Source of the DNA: Bryobacteraceae bacterium
GTDB lineage: Bacteria > Acidobacteriota > Terriglobia > Bryobacterales > Bryobacteraceae
DNA: 11,755 nt
NCBI GenBank assembly: GCA_025929455.1
Contig: JAICMB010000052.1
Span: forward strand, 1-11,755
Direction of reading: 5' to 3'
Shown here: positions 5,776-11,755 of the stretch, piece after piece
How positions within the stretch are numbered: position 1 is the stretch's first letter
Layout of the letters: the number at the start of each line of letters is the position of its first letter
The notes under the pieces: generated by a model
The model's input: the letters and a program-made list of their open reading frames with translations, nothing else
The model's database searches: none
What the model was told of the DNA's origin: nothing
Made by a program: the position numbers and the translations under genes

Positions 5776-5846
5776 GTGGGGCAGGTTGTCAACCTGCGGC
5801 CGATTGTCAATCGGCCTCGTCCGCCGCCGCACAATGGTGCCCCCAC
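5776..5846. repeat. Tandem-hairpin intergenic repeat (REP-like element)
   Basis: Two perfect odd palindromes abut with no gap. The first is 17 bp at 5781-5797 (8-bp arms, GCAGGTTG and CAACCTGC, around one T). The second is 19 bp at 5798-5816 (9-bp arms, GGCCGATTG and CAATCGGCC, around one T). Both share the centre TTGTCAA. An outer pair GTGGGG (5776-5781) and CCCCAC (5841-5846) may close the unit. It lies between two genes that converge on it, and in all frames it is short of good coding sequence. This looks like a dispersed repetitive extragenic palindrome, and my recollection is that similar units recur in Solibacter-like genomes; a genome search would be needed to confirm. It could also act as a two-way transcription barrier. 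Confidence 0.65.
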
Positions 5847-5940
5847 CGGCCCTGGTCGCTCGCAAAGGCCTTCCTTGTAGCTCATGCCCGGCTTGACGGT
5901 TGGGTACTCCGAGTGCCGTGACCGCGCGATCACGCCGCTG

Positions 5941-6324
5941 TTACACGACCCCCGCATGCCGCTTCAGAATCTGCTGCAGGTTTTGCGAAAACGCGGATCG
6001 CGCCATGACAATATTGGCGCCCGCCTCCTGCGCGCTCTGCTTCAACTCACCCTGCACGTGCGATAAAAATCCGATCACGCTGATGCTCTTCGTTTCCGGA
6101 TTGCTCTTGAGACCCGTGATCGCGCGCAGCGGCTGCAGGCAGTTGCAGTTCAAGTCCATGATGATCAGAAGCGGACGCTCCGCGCCGGCTTTCTCCATCA
6201 AATCCTGCTCGGACTTGACGAATTCCACGTCGAGTCCGCTGCGTTTCGCGGCGTCTGCGATCTTCACCGTAAATAACAGATCTTCAAGGACGGCAAGCAC
6301 TTTCTTTTTACCCGCCTTCTGCAT
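5941..6324 (-). CDS. Stand-alone receiver-domain (CheY-like) protein
   Basis: The 127-residue product is the length of one receiver domain with nothing attached. After a basic start come strand 1 with the acidic pair E14-D15 (VLAVLEDLLF), the probable phosphoacceptor D57 in LLIIMDLNC, S88 in GFLSHV where Thr/Ser is usual, and GANIVMARSAF near the end. There R109 stands where nearly all receivers have the catalytic Lys. So phosphorylation may be altered, or the protein may signal without it. Two Cys (60, 62) follow the phospho-Asp. I took the ATG at 6322-6324; GGAGG lies 10 nt upstream, slightly far. No kinase or output gene lies nearby, so partners are unknown. The receiver fold is likely; the precise subfamily is not recognised. 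Confidence 0.8.
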   Translation of the reverse strand: MQKAGKKKVLAVLEDLLFTVKIADAAKRSGLDVEFVKSEQDLMEKAGAERPLLIIMDLNCNCLQPLRAITGLKSNPETKSISVIGFLSHVQGELKQSAQEAGANIVMARSAFSQNLQQILKRHAGVV

Positions 6325-6350
6325 GCAACAATAGCCTCCGCTTCGTTTCG

Positions 6351-6385
6351 GCTGAATTAAATTAAAAGTGAACCGTTGAGAACGG
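6351..6385 (-). promoter_or_regulatory. Small hairpin followed by AT-rich tract between two minus-strand genes
   Basis: Reading leftward, CCGTT-CTC-AACGG (6385-6373) forms a 5-bp hairpin, followed by a T/A-rich run (about 6370-6351), the most AT-rich spot of the neighbourhood. It lies after the transferase gene and before the receiver gene. It could be a weak intrinsic terminator of the former, a promoter for the latter, or both. No clear -35 is seen. Confidence 0.3.
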
Positions 6386-6424
6386 ATCGGTACGGAAGGA
6401 AGTTCGATAGTAGCACGTGAGGCT

Positions 6425-7051
6425 TCATAGGACTGTTCGTAGCACCGCGGCCGTGTGCCGGCCGAGCGCCGGATCGGCGCGCAAGCGCTCGAGACCGGCG
6501 GCGTCATCCACGTCATACCAGCGGGGTCCGAAGTTCACGCTCAGGGCCGCCGCTGTCACCGACGCCGCGGTGCGCTCCAGCGTGCCGGGCGCGGACCACG
6601 GCACGCCGTCGAACATGCGCGGATCGATTCGACGGCACGCGATGCCCCAGTACCCGCCGTCGCACGCGGGACCGAGGGTAACGTCAGCGCGCGAGGCGAG
6701 CAGCGCGGCGATGTGCTCGCGCGGCAGCGTCGGCGCATCGCTGCCGGCAATGAGCACCTGCTCGTAGCCGCGGCTGAGCGCGTCATCGAGCGCGTTCCAC
6801 ATACGCGCACCAAGATCGTCACCGCGCTGCAAGCGGTGTGGCACGTCGTAGGCGCTCCAGGCGCGCGTTGTTACGTCCGTATGAAGCTCCACGGCGGCGC
6901 GATCGCGCAGTGAGCACACCGTCTCCAGTACATCGTCAGTGAGCGCGCGATACAGTTGCGCGGCGGACGCGGCCGTGAGCGGCGGCACCAGACGCGTCTT
7001 CACGCGACCGGGGACGGGCGCTTTTGCAAAGATCAGGATCGCGTCGCGCAT
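6425..7051 (-). CDS. TIGR04282/DUF2064-family glycosyltransferase-like protein
   Basis: The 208-residue protein opens with AILIFAKAPVPGRVKTRL (4-21), the nucleotide-binding signature of the TIGR04282 family (DUF2064), a GT-A-fold group related to NDP-sugar and cofactor nucleotidyltransferases. Further motifs are GDDLGARMWNALDDAL (77-92), the metal-binding-type GSDAPTLP (103-110) and DGGYWGI (131-137). In other genomes members are found near selenium or radical-SAM genes, but here the neighbours are a receiver protein and a cytochrome c. The substrate is unknown. An in-frame start farther upstream (7135) would add 28 residues that run into the divergent promoter region; I chose the ATG at 7049-7051, which fits the family start. 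No Shine-Dalgarno is present, but TACAAT sits 6 nt before the ATG. Confidence 0.87.
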   Translation of the reverse strand: MRDAILIFAKAPVPGRVKTRLVPPLTAASAAQLYRALTDDVLETVCSLRDRAAVELHTDVTTRAWSAYDVPHRLQRGDDLGARMWNALDDALSRGYEQVLIAGSDAPTLPREHIAALLASRADVTLGPACDGGYWGIACRRIDPRMFDGVPWSAPGTLERTAASVTAAALSVNFGPRWYDVDDAAGLERLRADPALGRHTAAVLRTVL

Positions 7052-7057
7052 GCCGAA

Positions 7058-7063
7058 ATTGTA
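7058..7063 (-). promoter_or_regulatory. Candidate -10 box (TACAAT), leaderless start for the transferase gene
   Basis: On the minus strand TACAAT matches the -10 consensus at 5 of 6 positions and ends 6 nt before the ATG at 7051. That would place the transcript start at about the first base of the gene. No Shine-Dalgarno and no clear -35 are visible. Confidence 0.4.
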
Positions 7064-7137
7064 GACTCGAGGAGTACCAGGCCAGCGCACCTTCCTTCGC
7101 CCCCAAGTGCGCGTGCGTGGAGGATACAGACACAAAC

Positions 7138-7464
7138 ATGCGCAATTTCATTTTTTCCGCAGCCGCCGCGGCGGCATTGATGTTGTCTCTTTCGGCCGCC
7201 GATACCACGGGTGGCGATGCCGCTAAAGGCAAGGCAGTTTTCGAGCAGTGCAGCGTGTGCCACAACGTGGACACCGACGAGAAGAAGATCGGGCCGTCGC
7301 TAAAGGGCCTTTATAAAAAGGACAAGCTGTACAACGGCAAGAAGGTGACCGACGACAACGTACTCGAGATCATTAACAAAGGCGGCAACGGGATGCCCTC
7401 GTACGCGGACATGCTGAGCGATCAGGAAAAGAAAGACGTAATCGCTTACCTGAAGACGATCTAA
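7138..7464 (+). CDS. Exported monohaem class I cytochrome c
   Basis: The 108-residue precursor has a signal peptide (MRNF then an Ala-rich core, with a likely cut near residue 21). The haem-binding motif CSVCH (38-42) follows, with the conserved IGPSLKGLY (51-59) after it and the distal Met ligand M86 in GNGMPSY. The end, LSDQEKKDVIAYLKTI, is the usual C-terminal helix. The mature protein of about 87 residues is the size of small soluble class I cytochromes and should act as a periplasmic electron carrier. I chose the ATG at 7138-7140 because the signal peptide begins there. GGAGG is present but 14 nt upstream, too far to be a normal ribosome site. Divergent from the transferase gene across 86 nt, and 22 nt ahead of the dehydrogenase gene on the same strand. 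Confidence 0.93.
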   Translation: MRNFIFSAAAAAALMLSLSAADTTGGDAAKGKAVFEQCSVCHNVDTDEKKIGPSLKGLYKKDKLYNGKKVTDDNVLEIINKGGNGMPSYADMLSDQEKKDVIAYLKTI

Positions 7465-7486
7465 TGCCGTCTGAGGCTGTGCGGGG

Positions 7487-8308
7487 TTGAGCGGAGTCAA
7501 AGACTCGGGCGTATTGGTTACCGGCGCCGGACGCGGCATCGGGAAACGCCTCGCAATTGGCTTCGCTGCGGCGGGTGCGCGCGTGGGATTGCTCGCGCGC
7601 AGCCGCGCCGAACTCGACCTCGCGGACCTCGAAATCGAACACGCCGGCGGAACTGCGCTGCGCATCAAGGCCGACGTCACCCATTACGATCAGATGTGCG
7701 CGGCGATGGAACGCATGCGCGCGCATTATGGCGGTGTGCATGTGCTGGTGTGCGCGGCGGCGGTGCAGGGACCGGTCGGACCGTTCGTCGAAAACCCGCC
7801 CAGGGCGTGGGCCGAAACCATTCAAACGAATCTGTCGGGCGTCATGCACGTTTGTCATGCCGTGCTGCCCTCGATGATCGACCGGCGTTCGGGCAAGATC
7901 ATCGTCTTAAGCGGCGGCGGCGGGGCGGCGGCGCGTCCGAATTTCTCCGCGTACGCAGCATCGAAAGCGGCCGTGATCCGCTTCGTCGAAACGGTCGCCG
8001 AAGAAGTGCGCGAGCACAACGTGCAGATCAACTGCATGAGCCCGGGCGGCAGTTATACCAGCATGACCGACGAGATCCTGCGCGCCGCCGAGAAAGCGGG
8101 CGAGGCCGAGATCGAGGATGCGTTTGAAGTGCGGCGCACGGGCGGTGTCGCTCCCGAACGGCAGATTCAGCTTGCGCTTTTCCTGGCGTCTGAGGAATCG
8201 AATCACATCAGCGGTAAGCTCATCCACGTCAACGATGATTGGAAGAAGCTGAAACACGGCAACCTGAATCCCGAGATGTATACGTTACGGCGCGTACAGA
8301 AAGTTTGA
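7487..8308 (+). CDS. Short-chain dehydrogenase/reductase (SDR family)
   Basis: The 273-residue protein is a classical SDR. The dinucleotide-binding motif TGAGRGIG is at 12-19 and Arg38 follows strand 2 (LLARSR), which favours NADP(H). D63 in ADVT contacts the adenine. N115, S142 (VLSGGG), Y156 and K160 (YAASK) complete the catalytic tetrad, and SPGG follows strand 6. The usual NNAG motif is altered to CAAA at 89-92. The substrate cannot be told; acyl, sugar or steroid-like alcohols are all possible. No ATG fits before the cofactor motif, so I chose the TTG at 7487-7489, which leaves 11 residues ahead of it; GAGG lies 10 nt upstream. It follows the cytochrome c gene by 22 nt and precedes the next gene by 14 nt, so the three may form one operon. 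The C-terminal tail beyond the fold is about 20 residues and basic. Confidence 0.9.
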   Translation: MSGVKDSGVLVTGAGRGIGKRLAIGFAAAGARVGLLARSRAELDLADLEIEHAGGTALRIKADVTHYDQMCAAMERMRAHYGGVHVLVCAAAVQGPVGPFVENPPRAWAETIQTNLSGVMHVCHAVLPSMIDRRSGKIIVLSGGGGAAARPNFSAYAASKAAVIRFVETVAEEVREHNVQINCMSPGGSYTSMTDEILRAAEKAGEAEIEDAFEVRRTGGVAPERQIQLALFLASEESNHISGKLIHVNDDWKKLKHGNLNPEMYTLRRVQKV

Positions 8309-8310
8309 GC

Positions 8311-8316
8311 TAGAGT
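8311..8316 (+). promoter_or_regulatory. Weak -10-like hexamer (TAGAGT) just before the 216-aa gene
   Basis: TAGAGT matches the -10 consensus at 4 of 6 positions and ends 6 nt before the ATG at 8323, which has no Shine-Dalgarno. On its own it would be ignored. It is listed because three other genes here show the same TAnnnT spacing. Confidence 0.2.
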
Positions 8317-8322
8317 TGCGGT

Positions 8323-8973
8323 ATGGGTCGGCTGTTCTGCCTATTATTGCTGGTGAGCGCGTATGCCGCGGCCCAGAACGAGCCCTCGCGCAAGGTGGAC
8401 GAGTACCCCGCGCATATCTCAACGCAAGCCTTCGATCTCGGCGCGGAGTTCCTGGTGCACAGCATCCCCGCTGAACGCGGCGCGCTGTATGCCGATTCCT
8501 ACCTTGTGGTCGAAGCGGCGATCTATCCGAAAACACCGGCCGTCAACATCGCGGCCTGGAACTTCCGGTTGGAGATCAATCACAAAAAGACGCTGCTGTT
8601 TCCACAATCGGCGGGCATCGTCGCGGCATCGCTGAAATACCCGGACTGGGAGGAGCACCCGACGTTTATTGCCACAGGTGGCATTGGCGATGGGCAGGTC
8701 ATGATAGGCCGCCCCCCGCTTCAACCGCGCTTCCCCGGTGACAATCGCCCTTACGAAGGACGCCGGCCGCTGCCTCCGCGACAGGGCGATCCGGCCGAAG
8801 CGCCGCGGCCCGTCGATGAAGTTGTCGCCAATGCTGCCCTACCCGAAGGCGACTTGCACACACCGCAAAAGGGCCTGCTATATTTTGCCTTCTCCGGCAA
8901 GATAAAGTCGATTCATTCGGTCGTACTGCTGTACGAGTCCGGCCGGGAGAGCGTCAGATTGCGGTTGCGCTAG
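8323..8973 (+). CDS. Secreted protein of unknown function with Pro-rich insert
   Basis: The 216-residue precursor has a signal peptide (MGRLFCLLLLVSAYAAA, cut near 17). The mature part has a beta-rich region (about 40-126) with YLVVEAAIYP (60-69), the hydrophobic-polar strand NFRLEINHKKTLLFP (80-94) and ASLKYPDWEEHP (102-113). A disordered Pro/Arg-rich insert (130-163) follows. A final strand region with KGLLYFAFSGKIKSIHSVVLLYE follows it and ends in RLRLR, which would suit an immunoglobulin-like sandwich interrupted by a flexible loop. No catalytic motif is visible. I recognise the general type from secreted acidobacterial proteins but no named family. It lies 14 nt after the SDR gene on the same strand. 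The ATG at 8323 has no good Shine-Dalgarno. Confidence 0.82.
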   Translation: MGRLFCLLLLVSAYAAAQNEPSRKVDEYPAHISTQAFDLGAEFLVHSIPAERGALYADSYLVVEAAIYPKTPAVNIAAWNFRLEINHKKTLLFPQSAGIVAASLKYPDWEEHPTFIATGGIGDGQVMIGRPPLQPRFPGDNRPYEGRRPLPPRQGDPAEAPRPVDEVVANAALPEGDLHTPQKGLLYFAFSGKIKSIHSVVLLYESGRESVRLRLR

Positions 8974-9005
8974 CGAAACCGCGTGATGCGCAGATTGCAC
9001 CCGTG

Positions 9006-9035
9006 GGACAGGCGGTCGCATTTCGCCGCCTGTCC
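9006..9035 (+). terminator. Perfect 10-bp hairpin downstream of the 216-aa gene
   Basis: GGACAGGCGG (9006-9015) and CCGCCTGTCC (9026-9035) form a perfect GC-rich stem around a 10-nt loop, 32 nt after the stop of the secreted-protein gene. The position suits transcription termination or 3'-end protection of the rightward operon. No T-run follows, so it is not a textbook intrinsic terminator. Confidence 0.4.
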
Positions 9036-9196
9036 ATCCGCGCACTTTGAGTCCCTAGAAAACTTCTGCCGCTATGCTGAGCAATTGCACCACTTACCGA
9101 TTCACCCAGGGTGGCGCGACCGGTCGCTTTTTGCCGGTTGCGGCTCGCGCCGCGATGCTGGATATATCGAACTGCCGCACCCCGTTTTCATCCCCT

Positions 9197-9226
9197 CCCA
9201 TGCCGAAAGCGCAGCGCCGGCATGGG
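9197..9226. repeat. Perfect 9-bp inverted repeat CCCATGCCG / CGGCATGGG
   Basis: CCCATGCCG (9197-9205) and CGGCATGGG (9218-9226) flank 12 nt that contain GCGCAGCGC, itself self-complementary around one A, so a longer cruciform is possible. It is isolated from any gene start. Function unknown. Confidence 0.45.
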
Positions 9227-9338
9227 CCATGACAGCCAGCTCGCAACCGTATCTGCCGTTGCGCCCGTTACTTACGAACGGCCGCGTTCCCGGCCCATCC
9301 TCCGTCGCGGTATTCCATAAACAGGACGGACAGGGCGA

Positions 9339-9379
9339 GCGCGGCCCGGCCGGGTGTCGTTTGACCGGCCGCGCCGCGC
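9339..9379 (-). terminator. Strong GC-rich hairpin at the end of the nuo block
   Basis: Two 15-nt arms (9365-9379 and 9339-9353) pair at 14 of 15 positions around an 11-nt loop. The stem begins 1 nt after the nuoN stop on the minus strand. Such a stable stem right behind the last gene of a cluster is best read as a terminator or 3' stabiliser, and it implies that transcription of this nuo segment ends here. No U-tract follows. Confidence 0.6.
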
Positions 9380-9380
9380 T

Positions 9381-10847
9381 TTATCGCAGTGCGTAACTTC
9401 TCACGAAGTTCAGAACCACACTCGGGAAGATGCCCAAGAACAGCGTGCCCAGCGCGGAAGCCCACAATGCCGTGCGTACGCCCAGGCTCGGCGGGTGTAC
9501 CGTCTCAGTGGCCTCTCCCGGCTCGTGCATGTACATCACGACGATGATACGCAGATAGTAATACGCGCCCACGGCGCTGTTCAGCAGTCCGAGAATCGCG
9601 AGCCACACCAGGTCCGCATCGAGCGCCGCCTTAAAGATGTAGAATTTGCCGAAAAATCCGCCAGTCAGCGGCACGCCGATCAGCGACAGCAGAAATATCG
9701 TAAACAGCGCCGCCGTTGCCGGCTGCTTCCATCCGAGCCCGGCGAGATCGTCGACGTCCACATAGCGTTCGCCGACTCGCGCGAAGTAGGTCACTACCGC
9801 AAACGCGCCGATGTTCATGAACGCGTACGCGGCAAGATAAAACATTACGGCCGAAACGCCGATCGCATTATGCGCCGCGATCGCCACCATGATGTATCCG
9901 GCGTGCGCGATCGAGCTGTACGCCAGCAGCCGCTTGATGTTCGTTTGCCGCAGCGCCGCGAAGTTGCCGATGAACATGGTGGCGAGTGCGCTCGACCACA
10001 CGAACGGCTGCCATCTCGTGGCGACCGGATCGAGCGCCGTCATGAACACGCGCACAAATACCGCGAACGCGGCCGCCTTTGGGCCGGCCGACATGAACAA
10101 CGTTACTGGGGCCGGAGCGCCCTGATAAACGTCCGGCGCCCAGATCTGGAATGGCACCGCCGATACTTTAAACGCAAACCCGACGAACATCAGCGCCGCC
10201 GCCGCGCCCACCAGCACCGCCGTGGAACCCGTGACGCCCATCCCCGCTAGTGTCGTACGAATGGCCGACAGATTCGTCGTGCCCGTGATGCCGTAAATCC
10301 ACGCGATGCCGTACAGCAGGAACGCGGTCGCAAACGAGCCCAGCAGAAAGTACTTCAGCGCCGCTTCGTTATTGCGCTTGTCGTCACGCAGAAAGCCGGC
10401 CAGGATATAGGTCGCAATAGACGAAATCTCCAGGCCGATGAAAATCATGATCAGCTCGTTGGCGGCCGACATGACACACTGCCCGGTGATCGAGAAAAGA
10501 ATCAGCGCCCAGTAATCGCCGGTGTTGGCGCGCTCGCGGTCGAGATACTGATACGAACAGAGGACGGTGAGAATGCCGACGGTGATCACCAGCATGCGGA
10601 AGAAGGTGCAGTAGCCGTCGACGATCAGCACGCCGCCGAACGCCGGGCCCGCGTACGCCCACGCGTACATGGTCGCGCCCAGCGATGCGATTAGCGCCGC
10701 GAGCGTCACATGCCCCAGGTAATCCTTGTCCGTCCGCTCTCCAGTGAGCGCCTCCAGGATCATGATGATCGCCCCGGTGACGGTCAGAATGATCTCGGGC
10801 AAGAACCGGATGTAGTCTTCGAGCGGAGGCATCATGCTAACGGGCAT
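9381..10847 (-). CDS. nuoN: NADH-quinone oxidoreductase subunit N (NuoN)
   Basis: The 488-residue protein is an antiporter-like membrane subunit of complex I, about the size of E. coli NuoN (485), with about 14 hydrophobic segments. Key charged residues of the proton channel are present: E140 in GLEISSIATY, K165 in NEAALKYFLLGSF, K227 in FAFKVSAVPFQIWAPDVYQGAPAP (split here as FAFKVSAVPFQ and IWAPDVYQGAPAP) and K257 in SAGPKAAAF. It pumps protons in the membrane arm. I chose the ATG at 10845-10847 because GGAAGG lies 8 nt upstream. ATGs at 10835 and 10832 are alternatives with no ribosome site. The chosen start overlaps the nuoM end by 11 nt. It is the last gene of this block, closed by the hairpin at 9339-9379, as NuoN usually is. 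Confidence 0.95.
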   Translation of the reverse strand: MPVSMMPPLEDYIRFLPEIILTVTGAIIMILEALTGERTDKDYLGHVTLAALIASLGATMYAWAYAGPAFGGVLIVDGYCTFFRMLVITVGILTVLCSYQYLDRERANTGDYWALILFSITGQCVMSAANELIMIFIGLEISSIATYILAGFLRDDKRNNEAALKYFLLGSFATAFLLYGIAWIYGITGTTNLSAIRTTLAGMGVTGSTAVLVGAAAALMFVGFAFKVSAVPFQIWAPDVYQGAPAPVTLFMSAGPKAAAFAVFVRVFMTALDPVATRWQPFVWSSALATMFIGNFAALRQTNIKRLLAYSSIAHAGYIMVAIAAHNAIGVSAVMFYLAAYAFMNIGAFAVVTYFARVGERYVDVDDLAGLGWKQPATAALFTIFLLSLIGVPLTGGFFGKFYIFKAALDADLVWLAILGLLNSAVGAYYYLRIIVVMYMHEPGEATETVHPPSLGVRTALWASALGTLFLGIFPSVVLNFVRSYALR

Positions 10848-11755
10848 GCGTGTTGCCTTCCGTCTTCGCCAGCGCCGCAACGCGGTGCGGAGTGGAAACC
10901 TGCATTTCAAGCATCGTTTTGGTTTGCGCCAGAATGCGCGTATTCGTAGCCGAGATCGCCGGGATAAAACTTTGCGAGAACACGCCCATCCACAGCATCA
11001 TGGCGATGAGCGGCACAATGACGGCCCACTCCCGCGGGCTCAAGTCGGACAGATGATGCCGTACGGTGTCCGTCGCGCGGCCGTAAAACAGCCGCTGATA
11101 GAGCCACAGCATATAGCAGGCCGAGAGAATGACGCCGATGGCCGCGAAGATCGCCCACTTGAACTGGACGAGTGTCGCGCCTTGCAGAACCAGGTACTCA
11201 CCGATGAAGTTGTTGAGCATCGGGAGTCCGATACTCGCGAGCGTGGTGATCAGAAATACCGTGGCCAGGTTCGGAGCCGGCGTGGCCACGCCACCGAAAT
11301 CCGCGATCTCAAGCGAATGCCGCCGCTCGTATAGGAAGCCGACCAGGATGAACAGCGCACCGGTCGACACGCCGTGGTTCAACATCTGATACACGGCGCC
11401 GTCGAGGCCCTGCTGCGTAAAGGTGAAAATGCCCAGCACGACGAACCCCAGGTGGCTCACCGAAGAATACGCCACCAGCTTTTTCATGTTGGGCTGCACC
11501 ATCGCGACCAGCGCGCCGTACACGATGCCGATAATGGCCAGCACCACGATCCACCACGCGCAATCGTGCGCCGCGGTGGGGAAGAACGGCACGCAGAATC
11601 GCAGCAGTCCGTAGGTGCCCATCTTCAGCATCACGCTCGCCAGCATCACGGAGCCCGCGGTCGGCGCTTCCACGTGCGCGTCCGGCAGCCAGGTATGCAG
11701 CGGGAACAGCGGCACCTTGATCGCGAACGCGACGAAGAACGCCAGGAACATCCAA
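10837..11755 (-). CDS. nuoM: NADH-quinone oxidoreductase subunit M (NuoM), 5' end cut by window edge
   Basis: About 305 residues are visible, the C-terminal part of an antiporter-like complex I subunit. The open frame continues past the right edge, so the N-terminal part is missing. The signatures are those of NuoM: FAIKVPLFPLHTWLPDAH and VEAPTAG with the channel Lys, SVMLKMGTYGLLRF with the next Lys, VQPNMKKLVAYSSVSHLGF, MLNHGVSTGALFILVGFLYER with the conserved His (given here in parts: MLNHGVSTGALF, ILVGFLYER), and NNFIGEYLVLQGA. About eight hydrophobic segments remain. It pumps protons next to NuoN. The C-terminal tail after the last helix (about 35 residues) is soluble. Its end overlaps the nuoN start. 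nuoL would be expected to the right of the window if the usual order holds. Confidence 0.95.
   Translation of the reverse strand, partial: WMFLAFFVAFAIKVPLFPLHTWLPDAHVEAPTAGSVMLASVMLKMGTYGLLRFCVPFFPTAAHDCAWWIVVLAIIGIVYGALVAMVQPNMKKLVAYSSVSHLGFVVLGIFTFTQQGLDGAVYQMLNHGVSTGALFILVGFLYERRHSLEIADFGGVATPAPNLATVFLITTLASIGLPMLNNFIGEYLVLQGATLVQFKWAIFAAIGVILSACYMLWLYQRLFYGRATDTVRHHLSDLSPREWAVIVPLIAMMLWMGVFSQSFIPAISATNTRILAQTKTMLEMQVSTPHRVAALAKTEGNTHAR

Larger units (their letters stand above)
8974..9380. other. Non-coding stretch of about 400 nt with several inverted repeats
   Basis: Between the end of the 216-aa gene and the end of nuoN, which converge on it, I see no gene. Open frames exist on the plus strand but start without ribosome sites and read as low-complexity Arg/Pro/Ala text. 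What does stand out is a set of inverted repeats: 9006-9035, 9116-9127 (GCGACCGGTCGC followed by five T), 9197-9226 and 9339-9379. Confidence 0.6.

Noticed and set aside
5918..5933. Near-palindrome GTGACCGCGCGATCAC just after the receiver gene
   Set aside because: It has one mismatched pair, is short and GC-rich, and has no T-run. It may help termination, but chance is as likely.
5727..5957. Short open frames on both strands over the tandem-hairpin repeat
   Set aside because: They owe their length to the repeat itself (plus-strand text of the GCQPAADCQSA kind) and have no start signals; I treat the region as a non-coding element.
9116..9132. Palindrome GCGACCGGTCGC followed by five T, terminator-like
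   Set aside because: A loop of four bases leaves only a 4-bp stem, too weak for an intrinsic terminator, and no gene ends directly before it.
8983..9396. Plus-strand open frame of 137 codons in the gap before nuoN
   Set aside because: It has no ribosome site, no recognisable motif, and runs through several hairpins and into the nuoN terminator. A 52-codon frame from 9074 was rejected for the same reasons.
9354..10250. Plus-strand open frame of 298 codons over nuoN
   Set aside because: It is antisense to an unambiguous nuoN, and the product is a low-complexity Arg/His/Gln mix with no domain.
1..11755. CRISPR array, tRNA, rRNA, phage or insertion-sequence genes
   Set aside because: No regularly spaced direct repeats, cloverleaf-like segments, transposase or integrase motifs were seen on either strand by reading; a tRNAscan or Infernal run would settle the RNA question.

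Overview
The window reads as a chromosomal piece of a GC-rich Acidobacteriota genome, probably of the Solibacter/Bryobacter type. The main pointers are two tandem secreted VWA proteins of the acidobacterial VWFA-related type (TIGR03436) and several small secreted proteins of the kind common in that phylum. Phylum placement is inference; no rRNA or other phylogenetic marker is present.

Layout. The two ends carry respiratory complex I genes, all transcribed leftward. nuoB (cut by the left edge) and nuoA lie at 1-710. An AhpD-like peroxidase-family gene directly precedes nuoA and overlaps it by 4 nt. nuoM (cut by the right edge) and nuoN lie at 9381-11755 and end in a strong GC-rich hairpin. So the end of an L-M-N-type cluster lies upstream of the start of an A-B-type cluster, with about 8 kb of unrelated genes between them.

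The interior holds, left to right: a small secreted protein (minus) divergent from a NicO-family nickel/cobalt transporter (plus); a leftward three-gene unit of two VWA proteins and a Trp-rich 77-aa protein whose start overlaps the preceding stop; a small exported protein (plus); a structured tandem-hairpin repeat; a stand-alone receiver-domain protein and a TIGR04282/DUF2064-family transferase (both minus); then a rightward group of a monohaem cytochrome c, a short-chain dehydrogenase and a secreted protein. About 400 nt of hairpin-rich non-coding DNA precede the complex I block.

Function. NuoA, NuoB, NuoM and NuoN belong to proton-pumping NADH:quinone oxidoreductase, and the exported cytochrome c also fits respiration. 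The transporter implies Ni/Co homeostasis. The VWA pair probably acts outside the cytoplasmic membrane in metal-dependent protein binding.

No CRISPR array, tRNA, rRNA, intact insertion sequence or prophage was seen. The most unusual signals are non-coding: a TAnnnT hexamer 6-7 nt before the start codon of four genes that lack a Shine-Dalgarno (possible leaderless transcription), palindromes placed over promoter-like elements in two divergent regions, and the tandem-hairpin repeat at 5776-5846.
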